A DNA stretch of 64,000 bases from Dryomyza anilis (lineage: Eukaryota; Arthropoda; Insecta; Diptera; Dryomyzidae): contig OX638132.1 of assembly GCA_951804985.1 (NCBI GenBank), positions 21,643,989-21,707,988 of the forward strand. The letters are read 5' to 3'. The notes under the pieces were generated by a model. It made no database searches, was not told where the DNA came from, and was given only the letters and a program-made list of their open reading frames with translations. How positions within the stretch are numbered: position 1 is the stretch's first letter; each line of letters begins with the position of its first letter. Positions 22,502 through 34,459 of this stretch are shown piece by piece. Position numbers and translations under genes: made by a program.

Positions 22502-25500
22502 ATATTAGATTTATAATTTTATTACAAAATATGAAAATAGATAAATATTTAAATTGACTTTTGTACTATTTTAAAAACCGTATATAACGGATACCATTTT
22601 TAGTAAATTTGATTTATTTATGATTTTTGTTTAGTGGTTGAAAATTTAAAAATGAAACGGTTTTAGACGGATTCGGTATCGGTCTCATTCCCTGGTTTAA
22701 TATGACGCACGCATTTCTGTTGACAGTTAGCTTTATTTGTTTTTAATAAAAAATAATTTTCTAAAATAAATTAATAACATAAAATTAATAAAATACATAC
22801 AGCTTAAACTTCTTAGTAAATTAAATTTTTTTTTTCTTTAACTAATATTTCGTTAAATTATTTTTTATACTTACTGCAAACAAATATAACACGAAATAGC
22901 TTTATTGAGATATTTACATGCTCTGCGCTCTAAAACATTTAGCTTATTTTTGAAATATAAAAAATCTAATTTTATTTTATAATTTTTTCTTTAACTAACT
23001 ATTTCAAAAATATACAGTCGAACTCCTGCAAAGTATAAATTAAAAATAATAAAAATAAAAAAAATCAACATAATATTTCGCTTTTATTCTGCAACACGTT
23101 TCCTAGCAAAAAAATAATAATAAAAAACGTAAAATATAAAAAAAAATAAAAACATAGCTTTGACCTAACAAACAAACAAAGAAACATACAAAAATCATTA
23201 ATATTAATTATATTTATAACAATAAAATATATTACGTACCTCTTGCTTTACAAATATCGAAAAACAAAATGATTATTACAAAACTATCGCAATTTGTAAA
23301 GAATACTTCACAAAAAAAAATACCTAACACATACTTACAAACATACAAACAAAACATTTGTTAACACAATTACATATATAAAACTAATTAATTCAATCAA
23401 TAATTAAATATTTAACCATATATAAATTACTATATCTGGTGTTTTTCAATTTAAATCGATTAAAGGTATTAGAACTTTGGGTTTTCCAACTTGAAGTTTT
23501 TTCCCTAAAATTAACAACCTTTCTATGAAATTAAATTCATTAATTGCAATGTACAATTTGGTTTTTACCCATTTTTCAAAATGTTAAATAACCATGCCTC
23601 ACAGTTTTCTAGATTAGGTCATACATATTGACTACATTTTAAGATTGTAAAATTCGAAACCGAAATAGAAGTTTTTTTGCAATAAAATCATAGAAAACAT
23701 CATAATTTTTTTGTTTTTTGTGTTTGTAAACTATAATGTCAAATTTTGCAATCTTAAAATACGAAAAATGATGATTTGATCTTGAAAAACTCAAAGATAA
23801 ATGAGCGTACTAAAACTTAAATTTTGAAGTACGATAATATTAGACAATGTATATTATTCCAAATCCGTTGAAATTCCAAATGTACCAGTTCGAACCTCTG
23901 ATCGATTTAGTATTGAATGCTCTTCAGTAACAAATTCAACAAATAGAAATACAGACAAAATACAAAAACTATAAGATTTCAATATGTTTTCTATTAAATT
24001 AAGGCAATATAATTATTATACCTTAAATATTTCATATTTTTCACACTCACTTTTAGACACACACATACACATATTACATACATAAAATACACACACACAT
24101 AACTGCATACATGCATAAATATATGTATATTAATTTGTTATGTAAAATATCTAAAAATATATATATATATTATAGAAAAACAGAATTAAAGAAAACCAAA
24201 CAACAATTGTTATACGGAAATATTATTATACTTTTTCTATAATTTATAATTGTTTCATTTAACAGATAATTGAAAAATAAATAAAATAAAATATGAAATA
24301 AATGAATACATGCAGTGAGTTTTTATTCTAGTCATGATATGGGCATTTCCAGAAAAACGTCACCCACGACCGAAAAATTTAAAATGCTCTTTGAAATAAC
24401 GATGGATTTAGATTCTTTAATATATTAATATACACTAAGAAAACCAAAGTTGAAATGTATTAGAGCCTTAAACAACATTGCAGTTGTAAATTATTCAGGC
24501 CAAATATTTGACACTTTTGTGCTATTTAGAAAATATTAATAGATTTGCTGCATTATCTATGTTTCCTATATGTTTATAGGAAACATCTCGTAAATAATAC
24601 AAAATATGTGATGTTTACGGCAATCCTGTCATCAAAGTAAACTCTGAAAAGTAATATTTTCCATCACGTGTTCATAATTTCAATACCAGCAAATTTTATT
24701 TTCACTTTTACTTTTTAAATGTAATATTTGAGTTGAGTCTTTTTTACACCATTGTAATTTGTACGCAAAAAGTATTTTTAGGAAAACTCGGAATGTCCCA
24801 TCCAGAATTTTCTGTGATTTATTATGATAAAATTAAAATGTAAATGTAAAAATAAAGCACATTACCTCAGCTATTTTCTAAAATAATTCAAAAAAATAAT
24901 TTATACGCAATTTCCATTTGAACCTCAACATGCACTTCCGTTTCTGATCCGTCCGGATCGACAGTCTGTTAAATACTACGTGCAACAAAAAAAAAATAAA
25001 GTAAATTTCATTAATTTTCCTTTGAGATATTAAAGTTTTAAGCGTATGAATGTCCGGAACCCTAAGAAATGCGCATATCTCGTCGTTGCAATGATAAAAA
25101 TCACCAAAAACATTTACGCCATTTGTTTTACAAAAATTGTATATCTATTTTGGACAATTTTTCACATTCAAAACTTATATATATATATTCGCAAGAACAT
25201 GTAAATTTATTCATTCTACACAGAAATATGTTTGAACGAAAACAAAAATATGCTTCACTGTCATTATAATAATGTTTTGCAATGCAATAATAATTTTGTT
25301 TGCATATAGCTCCAAAGATAAATGCCATTTTTGGAGAACCAGTTTGCAACGTTCGTATTAGATATGTACATAATTCAGACGTCTTTAAGTGTCGACTTCA
25401 TCGTAGGCAAGATTTGTACATTCCACGAATGCTGGTATATTTTTGTGTATGATATTTATTATTATATTTGGAAAGGATCCCACTTGAACATGAATTCCGT

Positions 25501-25546
25501 GTAAACTAACTTACGCTGTTAACATGTACATCTCGTGAGTTTACTA
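22502..25546 (+). other. intergenic, about 3 kb, no gene recognised
   Basis: AT-rich throughout, with (CA)n-like text near 24055-24100 and a short AT run near 24158. The open frames at 25069-25349 in both strands are short and AT-driven. A segment at 24806-24840 (CATCCAGAATTTTCTGTGAT) is similar in inverted orientation to one near 29575. Confidence 0.5.
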
Positions 25547-25756
25547 TACACCCAGAAAAAAATACTATATAAATAATAGTTTTTTTACTATTAAAAATAT
25601 TCAATAGGATAAATTATTATTTTAATCGGAAAATACCATTAAATACTAGAAAATACCATGACATTGCCATTGAGTTTATATGAAAATTTTTATTTTTTGT
25701 ATACTATTAAATCAATAATTGTCCTATTGACCAATTTTAATGGGATTCTGGGTGTA
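25547..25756. mobile_element. MITE, TACACCCAGAAAAA family, copy 4
   Basis: TACACCCAGAAAAAAATAC on the left and GGGATTCTGGGTGTA on the right. TATTCAATAGGATAAATTA pairs with AATTGTCCTATTGACC. It lies in the opposite orientation to copies 2 and 3. About 210 bp, non-coding. Confidence 0.85.
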
Positions 25757-25854
25757 GATAACAGTACATGCGAGATGTATGATAAACATAGATAAACATA
25801 CTGCTACATAGAAAATTTTTGAATCCGAACAGTTCAAATATAATTAAAACCAAT

Positions 25855-26394
25855 TGGGAAGGTTAGATCACATGGCAAATTTTAAAGTAGGTGTTATTAT
25901 GATAGTTAGGATTATCAAAATTATAGTCGGTCTAAGCCGACTATAAATACCCACACATATGTGTGGTTACCAGTCAAAGTGGTATATAGTTCACAAGGGT
26001 ATACGAATCCTGAAAATAACTACAAAATTTCAATCGCTGAAGAATTTCCATTCATTTGTTACCCATATTTAAAAATGGGTAGGTGTACCGAATTTCAATT
26101 TTTTTTTTGTAACCACAAGTCGTTTCGCCGGAAAACATTATTTTCATGTATTTGAGCATGAGTCAATATATATTTGACTAAAAAAAGTTAACCTAAGCAC
26201 ATCTGTTGATCTGTAGATATTCATTTTATATGAGGTATTTGAACATAAGTGGTCGGTTCCCAGGTCACAATAGACCGATCAATTTTCTTGTTCAAACAGC
26301 TTAGATATATAAGTAATCTAAATCTGAAGTTTCGTTGTTCTATCTCTTCTACTTTTTCTGTAATCGTGATTTCAACAGACAGACAGAGGGACAG

Positions 26395-26444
<50 letters not shown>

Positions 26445-26600
26445 GGACAGACGGACAGACGGACATCGTTAAATCGACTCAGGAGGTCATACTGATCAAG
26501 AATATATATACTTTTCCATACCGGAGATGCTTTCTTCTGGGTGTTACAAACGGCGTACCAAACTGAATATACCCTTTCACTCTTAGTGTAGGGTATAAAA
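25855..26600 (+). mobile_element. mini-me-like element with (GACA)n microsatellite, copy 1
   Basis: It runs from GGAAGGTTAGATCACATGG through ATAGTCGGTCTAAGCCGAC and CCACACATATGTGTGG to a (GACA)n tract at about 26378-26465. It then continues through AAATCGACTCAGGAGGTCAT and TTACAAACGGCGTACC to ACCCTTTCACTC and AGTGTAGGGTATAAAA. This gene-less layout around a GACA/GTCT repeat fits the dipteran mini-me elements. Copy 2 lies at 52211-52945 in reverse orientation with the same blocks. Confidence 0.75.
26378..26465 (+). repeat. (GACA)n microsatellite
   Basis: Tetranucleotide GACA/GACG run inside the mini-me-like element. The open frames across it on both strands are artefacts of the repeat. Confidence 0.9.
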
Positions 26601-26955
26601 CATTAATAACATGTTTATTTTTACCATCCACTATCCATATCTTTATAATATAAGAGCCCTATTTAAAAATCTTATTATCTCATTTGCATTATAGTATTCA
26701 AGGACTAACGTAATTTAAAGTTTTGCCAAAAAAAAACCTAGTGACTTCAAAAAGAGTCAGTAAGTTTTTTTTTAGCAAAACATTGTAAATAATGTTGTAG
26801 TGAAACTCGAGTAATTTAGATAATTAGTCATCACATATGCTATATGTTATCAACCAAGCTGTTTTGCAAACAGTGGCGTTTTCAAAAATATTTGCATTTG
26901 GTTATTTCCTGGGGTACCGGACGGGAAATTTGTTTAATATATCTAAGGAAATTTA

Positions 26956-29480
26956 ATGAATTTACTTGATTTTAAACACGTAGTATTTACATCCGTAGTA
27001 TTTATACCTGGACCGAATCAAGTCAAGAATCTTACATATATCTCGGAGCCGATTTACAATAGACTCTTGGCACCGAATCGCAATGAAATCGGCACCGATG
27101 TTGACAGTATGTTAACAGATAGAATAATAACATGGGCTATTAAATCGTTCAATCCCTACAAATCCGCAGGACCGGACGATATAATACCAGCCATGTTGAT
27201 ACATGCTCTTCCAGCAATTGGTACATGGCTAAAGGCAATCTTCAAAAGTTGTCTTAGGCTGGGGTACATACCGCTGAAATAGAAAGAAGTCAGAGTGGTA
27301 TTCATTCCCAAAGTGGGAAAGACAACACACTCTACTGTAAAGGACAATAGGCCAATAAGCCTCTCATCGTTTATGTTAAAAACGCTGGAGAGAATCCTTG
27401 ACCAAAACATTAGACTAAGACTAAATGATAACAACCTATGCAGCTATCAACACGCCTACCTTAAGGGGAAATCCGTTACGACAAATGAAACGACAACTAC
27501 AAGGACTTCACACTAACAGCATTTTTGGATATCGAAGGAGCGTTTAACAACGTAAAAACGGAATCCATAAAAACCGCTTTAGAGAAAGTTCAGGCAGAAA
27601 CCAAGACAACACAATGGATCTATAAAATGCTAAACAACAGAATAATTAATTCACAGTTGGGTATTAGTAAAGCACGGAAAACAATAACTAGGGGTACACC
27701 GCAAGGAGGGGTTATATCCCCCCTTCTGTGGCTTCTAGTAGTTGACGAAATCCTAACAATACTAAGAAATAAAGGAATAAAAGCAGTAGCATATGCAGAC
27801 GATGTAATAATTATGGTAAGCGGAAAATACCTTCCTACTATTAGCAGCATTATGGAAACTGCACTGAAAGAACTGTCAATGTGGGCAGGACAAAACGGGC
27901 TAGGAGTAAACGCCTCCAAGACTGAACTCGTATTCTTCACAAATAAAAGGAAAATTTGAAACTTCGAGCTTCCAAAACTTGATGGCTGCATACTCGCTCT
28001 ATCTAGTGAAGCGAAATATCTCGGAAGTATACTAGACAGTAAGCTTCGATGGAAACGCAACACAGAAGAAAGAGTGAAAAAAGTATTATGCGCTTTCTAT
28101 TCATGCAAGAGACCGATATAATCCACTGGATGTACACAGCGAACGTCAGACCCATATTAACGTACGGTTTTACTGCATGGTGGAAACGATAAAGAAGACT
28201 ACATTTCTTAGGGAAATGAGAAAAGTACAAAGACTGGCATGCACCAGTATTACAGGCGCAATGAAATCGACCCCACAAATAGGGATGGAGATCATGCTTA
28301 ATCTTCTGCCAGTAGACGACTACATTAGGAGTACAGCAGCGAAGAACGCGATTCAACTTAGAGAATCAGGATTCTGGAAGCAACTCTCATATGGACACAC
28401 GTCTATCCTCGAAGTTTTCAGCATGATCGAACTCCCAAAAACAGACTATATAACACCACAGACGGAAATAAATCCAAACTACTCCATCGTAATACCTAGT
28501 AGAGAACAATGGAGCGCTAACTCGCCAACAAGCAATAGCCACCTTCAAGTCTTTACTGCCGGGCTAAGATGGAAATAGGGACTAAATCCGGCATTTTCTG
28601 CGACGCACTGCAAATTCACGAGTCACATAGACTTCTCGACGACTGCAGTGTCTTTCAAGCAGAAATATTCGCGATAGATAAAGCAGCACATACCATCCAA
28701 ACAAAGAACATTGATCCATCGGAGATTACAATCTTTGTGGATAGTCAGGCTGCCATCCTAGCACTAGACAATGCGGTCATAAAATCAAACACAGTACTCA
28801 ATTGTCGCCGATCACTCAACATACTAAGTGAATCCCATGCGATAACCATATGCTGGGTTCCCGGACATAGCAATATAGAAGGGAACGTACAAGCCGATGA
28901 GCTAGCGCGACAGGGTTCTTTACGTAGAATAGAGGATGCATGTTCTTCGACTAGGATTCCATTAGGTGTCCTAAGAAGGCATATTGACCTTAAAACGACG
29001 GAACAAACAAACGCAAACTGGTCACGTCGTCTCTGGCCACACACCAATGAAAAAAGAACAAAAAGCTTGATAAATAACAATAAAGAAGCTACCCGCATCC
29101 TCATCGGCGTCCTGACAGGTCATTGTGCAATCGGCACAATGGCGAAAGACTGGGCATCCCCGCGTCCGACCACTGCAGGAGCTGCAAAGAAATTGAGGAA
29201 GTAGAATCAATCGTACATCTACTATGCGACTGTCCAAATCTACAAACGCGCCGACTCCAGTACATGGGGAACAGGTTCTTTGGAGAACTGGAAGAAATAG
29301 TTGAAGTTCCAATTGAAAATCTACTAGGGTTCGTAAGAAGATCAGGTTGGTTTCGAAGAAACTAACCCACAGTTGTCAACAAAATATAGCTACCACACAG
29401 ATAAAAAGGGAACACAATGGACCACTAGGCCCCCCGTGAGTGTTTGCTGATTAGATTTCAGCAACACACCCTTAAAAACC
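26956..29480 (+). mobile_element. 5'-truncated non-LTR retrotransposon (LINE) with RT and RNase H domains
   Basis: Reading the + strand across several frameshifts and stops gives reverse transcriptase blocks in order. These are FNPYKSAGPDDIIPAML (near 27160), KDNRPISLSSFMLKTLERI (near 27340), FLDIEGAFNNV (27525), TRGTPQGGVISPLLW (27690) and the catalytic VAYADDVIIM (27790). An RNase H domain follows around 28600-28920 (FVDSQAAILAL, ICWVPGHSNIEGN, ADELARQGS). A C-terminal Cys/His region (CRSCKEIEE, HLLCDCPN) comes after. The order RT-RNase H fits the I/LOA/R1-like groups. The endonuclease end is missing. It is inactive. Confidence 0.85.
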
Positions 29481-30504
29481 TAACCTACCCTACATCTTTC
29501 AATATACCGTATAGAATTTTCTAATATTTGGGCTTGAAGCCAAATACACTGTTTCCAAAATTTATAGTTTTTTTCATAATAAATCACAAAGAAATTCTGG
29601 ATGGAACAAAACGTCCAAAAGACAATTTTAACTACGATTTTTGGCTACAAATAATATTAAAATTTATATAAGCTCAAAATGCTTTTATATTTTACATAAA
29701 AATTACTGAATAGTAGTATAGTTTACCTGAATTTCTATGAAAAAGGATGTGTAATAGGACAATCATATTATAGTAAATGTTCTACTAAAAAATTATTATA
29801 TATAGATTATACCTTATTATTGTTGAAATTCAATTGATATTACTATACTTTGATTGTAACCACCTTATATGATTTTAAAGAGCATAGTAGGTTGTCGCAA
29901 CTATATTATTTCTCTGTGTGTGCTATTATTTTTAAAGTCGACTTTTTTTCGTTTATTGGTTATGCCGTATAATTTGATTCTATTTAAAAAAAAAATCAAA
30001 ATTGTATTAAAAATAAAATAAAATTTTCAGAGTTTACTTAGATCCAACCATATTTAACTTTCACCATATTAACATTTATATGTTCATTTTTATTATGTAT
30101 TATTTCTGTGGAAACGCAGTAACTCAATCCATTCAAAGTAAACACATTTAATAATCGCATAATTAGAAGTACAAATAAAAAGCTTTTAATGAATTAAGTA
30201 TTTTTTATTGTTTCACATTAACCTAACTTTACAAAGGCACCTAGCTAAATTTTAAACAAATATAAAATATATACAATGTCATTGCTACAAATAAGCGACA
30301 CGCAGATTTAATCAAAAACAGCGATAACACTAGCAATTGCTGCGGGCGGCCGCCGCAACGTCAACCAAACATCTCAATTACATAGATACTTTTCTAGATA
30401 CCCAGATACCGTGTGTACGTTGTAGCCTTTGATCAACAAGTGTCTTAGATTAAATTTAAATAAAAACAAATAAAATAATAAAAACTAGATACTACACTCA
30501 TAAC
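29481..30504 (+). other. intergenic to the 3' side of the SLC26 gene
   Basis: AT-rich. On the - strand an AATAAA (TTTATT at 30204-30209 on +) could be the poly(A) signal of the SLC26 gene, about 300 nt after its stop. CGGGCGGCCGCCGCAACG near 30343 is a small GC island of unknown meaning. Confidence 0.4.
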
Positions 30505-30837
30505 TTATAACTCTATTTGTTCGAACGTCAAAATATTCGCGCACAGCACGTCATTGCAGTAGCGCACATTCGCCAGTGCTGGCATGTTTTGCTGCAACTG
30601 CAGGCTCATGTGCTGCAAAACGATGAGCACATCATGTTCGCCCAGCTCTTTGGCCATCGCTGTGAGTGACTCTAGACACGTAGTGTCAAATTGCATGAAG
30701 CGCGTGCAGTCCAACACCACGGGAAAATCGTATTTGTACAGAGTGCAGGCAGTACGCACTGTGGTGCGCATATAATCGATGCCCGTGTAGTAGATGTCCG
30801 AGTGGGCGACGACATGCAAGTAGGTGGTGCCATCGAC
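30505..30837 (-). CDS. Prestin: SLC26 exon 8: STAS domain and stop
   Basis: The acceptor is TTTAACTAG ending at 30838. The frame starts VDGTTYLHVVAHSDIYYTG and contains DFPVVLDCTRFMQFDTTC and EHDVLIVLQHMSLQLQQN, the alternating strand-helix pattern of a STAS domain. TAA lies at 30507-30505. The C-terminus is short, with no obvious PDZ ligand. Confidence 0.9.
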   Translation of the reverse strand, partial: VDGTTYLHVVAHSDIYYTGIDYMRTTVRTACTLYKYDFPVVLDCTRFMQFDTTCLESLTAMAKELGEHDVLIVLQHMSLQLQQNMPALANVRYCNDVLCANILTFEQIEL

Positions 30838-33800
30838 CTAGTTAAAAAAAATGGGAGTGAATTAGATGTAAGCTATGCGGAATCATATCATTTATTCTAA
30901 AATTTATTGGGACTCTTGACTCTTAATTGGTTCAATCTCAATTATTAAAAACTAACTTTAGATTACTTAAATACTAACACTATCCTATATTGAGGTCGGT
31001 TAATAGTGAATTTTACTTTATACCAGAGATCAGAAATAACTATTAACCTTTATTTTCCTTTGGTTTTTCTGTGAGAGATATTATTTTTCAAAAAATATAA
31101 AGATCTTTGGTTTAGATATATTTTTTATTTTTAAAAATAAAGGTCTTTGGTTGAAAACCTTTATTTTAAATGTTCTTTGGTTAATAAAAATTCAATTGGT
31201 CTCATTTATAAGTATTTTTTTGTTGTCGCAAAAATTTATTGAAGAAACATAAAAAATTGTTGTGATTTCGACCATTCCGTTGTTTTTTGTCGTCAAACAT
31301 TTTTTTTTCGGAATTTTACAAACATTTATGTTTTTGTGGAAAATTTTTATTTAATTTATTTCATTTTATTTCTTTTTGTCGTCCGAACAGTTTTTTAACA
31401 ATATTTTTTTTCGAAATGTTTCGAACATTGTATTTGCCAAATATATATTTTTGTGAAATGATGATTTCGAGCATTGCACATCGCAACATTTTTTTTTTCA
31501 GATTTTTTTTGTCGAATATGTTTTTTAATAGATCTTTGCGTTCTTTTTGTCGTCCAAACATTTTTTAACAATATTGTTTTTTCGAAATGTTTCGAACATT
31601 GTTTATATATATCAATTTTTTTGAAAATAATTTCGATCGTTGCGGTGTTTTTGTCGCTTAAAAATTTTGTCTACCAACATTTTTTTTTCGGAAATTTTCG
31701 AACATTGTCAAACATTTTTTTTTTGGAAAATGGTGTTTACAACAATTGCGATGAAATTGAAATTTTTTTTTAATATTTTTTCAGAATTTTTTGTCGAATA
31801 TGTTTTTTAATAGATCTTTGCGTTCTTTTTGTCGTCCAAACATTTTTTTACAATATTGTTTTTTCGAAATGTTTCGAACATTGTTTATAATATAAATTTT
31901 TTTGAAAATAATTTCGAACGTTGCGGTGTTTTTGTCGCTTAAAAATGTTGTCTGAAAATGAATATGTTTTTAAATAGATCTTTGCTTTTTTTTGTCGTCC
32001 AAAAATTTTTTTAAAAATATTTTTTTTTCAAACATTGTTTATATATATATATATATATAAGCATTTTTTTTCGAAAATTTTCGAACATTGTCAAACCATT
32101 TTTTTTTTTTTGGAAATGGTGATTACAACAATTGCGATGTTTTTGTCATTGAAATTTTTTTTAAAATTTTTTTTTCGAACATTGTTGATTTTGTCGATCA
32201 AACATTTTTTTCGAAAAAAAATATTTATTTCGAAATTTAGGGTTTGTGGTCCAGAATTATTGGAAATTTTTCAAAAATAAAAGTTTCTCTCAGACCAAAA
32301 CCTTTTTATTTTTGTTTGCTTTAATTTTTGGGTGTTCACTGATTTAATTAAAAAATGTTATTTAGTGAGAGTTATACAGGAACCTCCGAAAATGTTAACC
32401 ATTATCTCTGACCTCTGATTTTTAATTACCTGTCGCACATCTACATCCACCTTGGGGTTCCCCAGGCGCATGAGAATAATGATCATGTTGACGACAATGC
32501 CAAAGAACAGGCCCATCTCAACGCCCGCCAAAATACACACTATGAAACAGCCCACCCAACTGAAATGATCCTTCTTGTTGGTCTTCCAAAGTTTGATTAT
32601 AGGTGTTAGATCAATCTGTAATTAAAAGACAGTATTTTTATTTATAGAGTCCTTTAAAAGATCTTGAACCTACCATAAAGAATACGGCGGCAATGAGCAC
32701 CGCTGAGAGTGAGGACTTGGGAATGTATTGGAAGTAGGGCGTCAATACACTCAAGGCCAACAGCACAAGAGTTCCTATGTAAATTTCAATTATTACACTA
32801 AAACACAAAAAAAACACACATCTCACCTGTGTAGATGCCTGCCATGGGTGTGCGCACGCCACTGGCCTGACTGACAGCCGAACGTGTGAATGCGCCACAC
32901 GTGGGCATCGCACTAAAGAAGGAGCCGGCAATGTTACACAGACCCAGCGTCAACATTTCTTGTGAGGCATCCAGATTGCCGTCTTTGACTGTATTTAAAA
33001 TTTAAAAAGCAGTTAGTAAAGTTCAGAAAGTTTTAAAATTTGTATATTACATACCAAATGCTTTTGCAATGGCAACATTTGCCAGCACCGCTACGATAGG
33101 CACCACTATAATGCCAGCACCCAGTTCACGACAGATATCGGTGAACACATACGTGACGTTATTATACTGAAAAGCAAAGGGTGGTAAACTGAGCGTCGGC
33201 ATACCCGATACGACTTTGGAGGACAGCGCAAAGGGCACCGCCTCCACTGAATGTTTATTCATCCAAATAAAGGCCACCAGTGCGGAGAAAAACACTACCA
33301 GAGCATTGCGCGAAATGCTGATGTACCAGAGAATCTTCTTTAGGCGACGCGTCGATGGAGTGTCCTCTTTGAATTTAACTTGTGAAAGTTTCTATAATAA
33401 AAGAGACGAGACGATGCTGTGATGAATTGTTTGACATTTCGTATTCCCGAATAATACTTACGCGCAAACAGAGCAGAATGGTGAAACACGTCAGGCCCAT
33501 GGTAGCATCACCGGGTCGTATGCTATGCCAGAACTCACTTATGCTCGGAAGACCCGGCACTTTAACACCTAGCAAATTTTTCAATTGCACCAGACCCACA
33601 ATCATGGAGGTGCCGCTGGTAAAAGCGTTTGTGACTGGACTGGGTATAAAATTGACAATAAACCCTAGAAAATTAAATAAAAAAAAAAGTGATCGTGTTT
33701 TATCCAAAACCTCAGTAATCTTACCTAATTGAAAGACGCCCATCAGTAGTTCCACAATACCCGCCAAAAAGGCCAACACAATAACAAATTGCACTGGTTT

Positions 33801-34459
33801 GTCAGCGCAAAACTGCAGCACCATCAATGCCATTAAACTCGTCGGACCAATGGAGACCTGTGGTATTGTGCCGAAGAACACATATATGAGCGAACCAATA
33901 AAGGCCGAGTACAGACCATATTCGGACGAGAGGCCCGCCAGTGCGGCATACGCTATGCTCTGTGGTATTATGGTCATGCCAAGTGTGATGCCGGCAATCA
34001 GATCGGAAACGGCCATTTCGCGATTATAGCTCTTGATCCAGCTCAGAAAGTAGATGCGTCGAAAGAGCCAATGCGGAGGCGGCACGGGTGCATATTTATC
34101 AATGTCGAATGTGGGAATATCGAATTTCTCTGGCATATCGATGCCATTCTTGAAAGGTTTCTCTTCCGTGGAAGCTGCAAAGATTTTTAAATTATAATTC
34201 AATAAATAGATTGGGCAGATAAATTATTAAATTCAAATTGAGTTCAAACATTACAATTTTTAGCAATATGCACAGCATCTAAATTATCTATTGTAGGGTT
34301 ATCAGTCGTAACAATTTTATTTTTCGATTCACAGTCTTTTGTGGTTCCTTCTTTAATATCCGTAGATGGAGGATTTTTAACTTTTTCTACTTTTGTATTG
34401 CTTGATGCTAAGCTTGCCTTGAGAGCCAGCCAAATTGTTTGCACCTTTGTAACCCTCAT
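30505..34459 (-). CDS. Prestin: SLC26-family anion transporter, Prestin-like, eight exons, 658 aa
   Basis: A plasma-membrane transporter of the SulP/SLC26 family (sulfate, chloride, bicarbonate, oxalate or related anions; the substrate is not readable from sequence). Coding exons on the - strand are 34459-34255, 34174-33725, 33664-33462, 33391-33055, 32988-32827, 32774-32674, 32615-32430 and 30837-30505. They sum to 1977 nt with matching phases at every junction. Residues 139-160 carry the family signature starting PQSIAYAALAG and ending EYGLYSAF. A dozen or so membrane segments follow, with IGPTSLMALM and FTSGTSMIVGLVQL. The C-terminal STAS domain begins about residue 535 and includes PVVLDCTRFMQFDTTCLESL. 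The length suits the family. Its place beside Rbp and Atx2 supports orthology to Drosophila Prestin (CG5485), from memory. The start ATG is the least certain point. Confidence 0.92.
31200..32260. repeat. T-rich tandem array in the last SLC26 intron, units of about 280 bp with inner sub-repeats
   Basis: TTTTTTTGTCGAATATGTTTT starts units at about 31506 and 31788, and a shortened one near 31957. Each unit repeats TAGATCTTTGCGTTC, TTTGTCGTCCAAACATTTT, TCGAAATGTTTCGAACATTG and GTTGCGGTGTTTTTGTCGC in order. Shorter related blocks (TTCGAACATTG, TTGTCG) pepper the whole region from 31240. On the - strand, where the gene is read, the array is A-rich. Open frames here are Phe/Lys-rich artefacts. Confidence 0.8.
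32430..32615 (-). CDS. Prestin: SLC26 exon 7: last membrane segment and entry to STAS
   Basis: It encodes IDLTPIIKLWKTNKKDHFSW and VGCFIVCILAGVEMGLFFGI, then VNMIIILMRLGNPKVDVDVR. The last part leaves the membrane and starts the STAS domain. Both ends are phase 0. The next intron, 32429-30838, is 1.6 kb and is mostly tandem repeat. Confidence 0.92.
32674..32774 (-). CDS. Prestin: SLC26 exon 6
   Basis: A 101-nt exon encoding TLVLLALSVLTPYFQYIPKS and SLSAVLIAAVFFM, matching SLC26 segments 12 to 13. The acceptor is TTACATAG and the donor GTAGGT. Confidence 0.9.
32827..32988 (-). CDS. Prestin: SLC26 exon 5
   Basis: It encodes (V)KDGNLDASQEMLTLGLCNI, then GSFFSAMPTCGAFTRSAV and SGVRTPMAGIYT. The Asn-Ile-Ala-Gly-Ser-Phe-Phe and Thr-Arg-Ser-Ala-Val blocks are highly conserved in SLC26 transmembrane segments 10 to 11. 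The donor is GTGAGA. Confidence 0.92.
33055..33391 (-). CDS. Prestin: SLC26 exon 4
   Basis: The acceptor is TTATTATAG. It encodes KLSQVKFKEDTPSTRRLKK and then ILWYISISRNALVVFFSALV. An extracellular loop with a candidate N-glycosylation site (YNNVTYV) follows, then IIVVPIVAVLANVAIAKAFG. It ends at phase 1 before GTATGT. Confidence 0.92.
33462..33664 (-). CDS. Prestin: SLC26 exon 3
   Basis: It begins GFIVNFIPSPVTNAFTSG, a conserved SulP core helix that follows directly on FQLG of exon 2. It continues to the pore-facing TSMIVGLVQLKNLLG and ends CLR at GTAAGT, phase 0. Confidence 0.92.
33725..34174 (-). CDS. Prestin: SLC26 exon 2: first membrane segments with the SulP signature
   Basis: The acceptor is TTTGCAG and the donor is GTAAGA. 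It encodes STEEKPFKNGIDMPEKF, then HWLFRRIYFLSWIKSYNREM. The SulP signature PQSIAYAALAGLSSEYG follows, then VFFGTIPQVSIGPTSLMALM. It ends in FQLG at phase 1. The following 60-bp intron is open in frame, so translation through it would insert a KITEVLDKTRS-type stretch that does not belong to the family. Confidence 0.92.
34255..34459 (-). CDS. Prestin: SLC26 exon 1: cytoplasmic N-terminus
   Basis: ATG at 34459-34457 with AGAA before it. It encodes 68 residues, polar and Lys/Thr-rich (STDIKEGTTKDCESKNK), and ends at phase 1 before GTAATG at 34254. Joining to the next exon makes Ser-Ser-Thr-Glu-Glu-Lys. The intron is only 80 bp. An N-terminal extension this long is variable in the family, so another start or another first exon is possible. 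Confidence 0.6.

Noticed and set aside
26221..26566. Repeat-peptide genes across the (GACA)n tract
   Set aside because: Frames with Ser-Val-Cys-Leu or Asp-Arg-Gln-Thr repeats are produced by the microsatellite on both strands.
31361..32280. Phe- and Lys-rich frames in the SLC26 intron
   Set aside because: They fall within the T-rich tandem array and vary from unit to unit; no start context or conservation.
33665..33724. Coding insertion in the SLC26 protein
   Set aside because: The 60 bp are an in-frame open intron with good GTAAGA and TTTCTAG signals. The family sequence joins across it.
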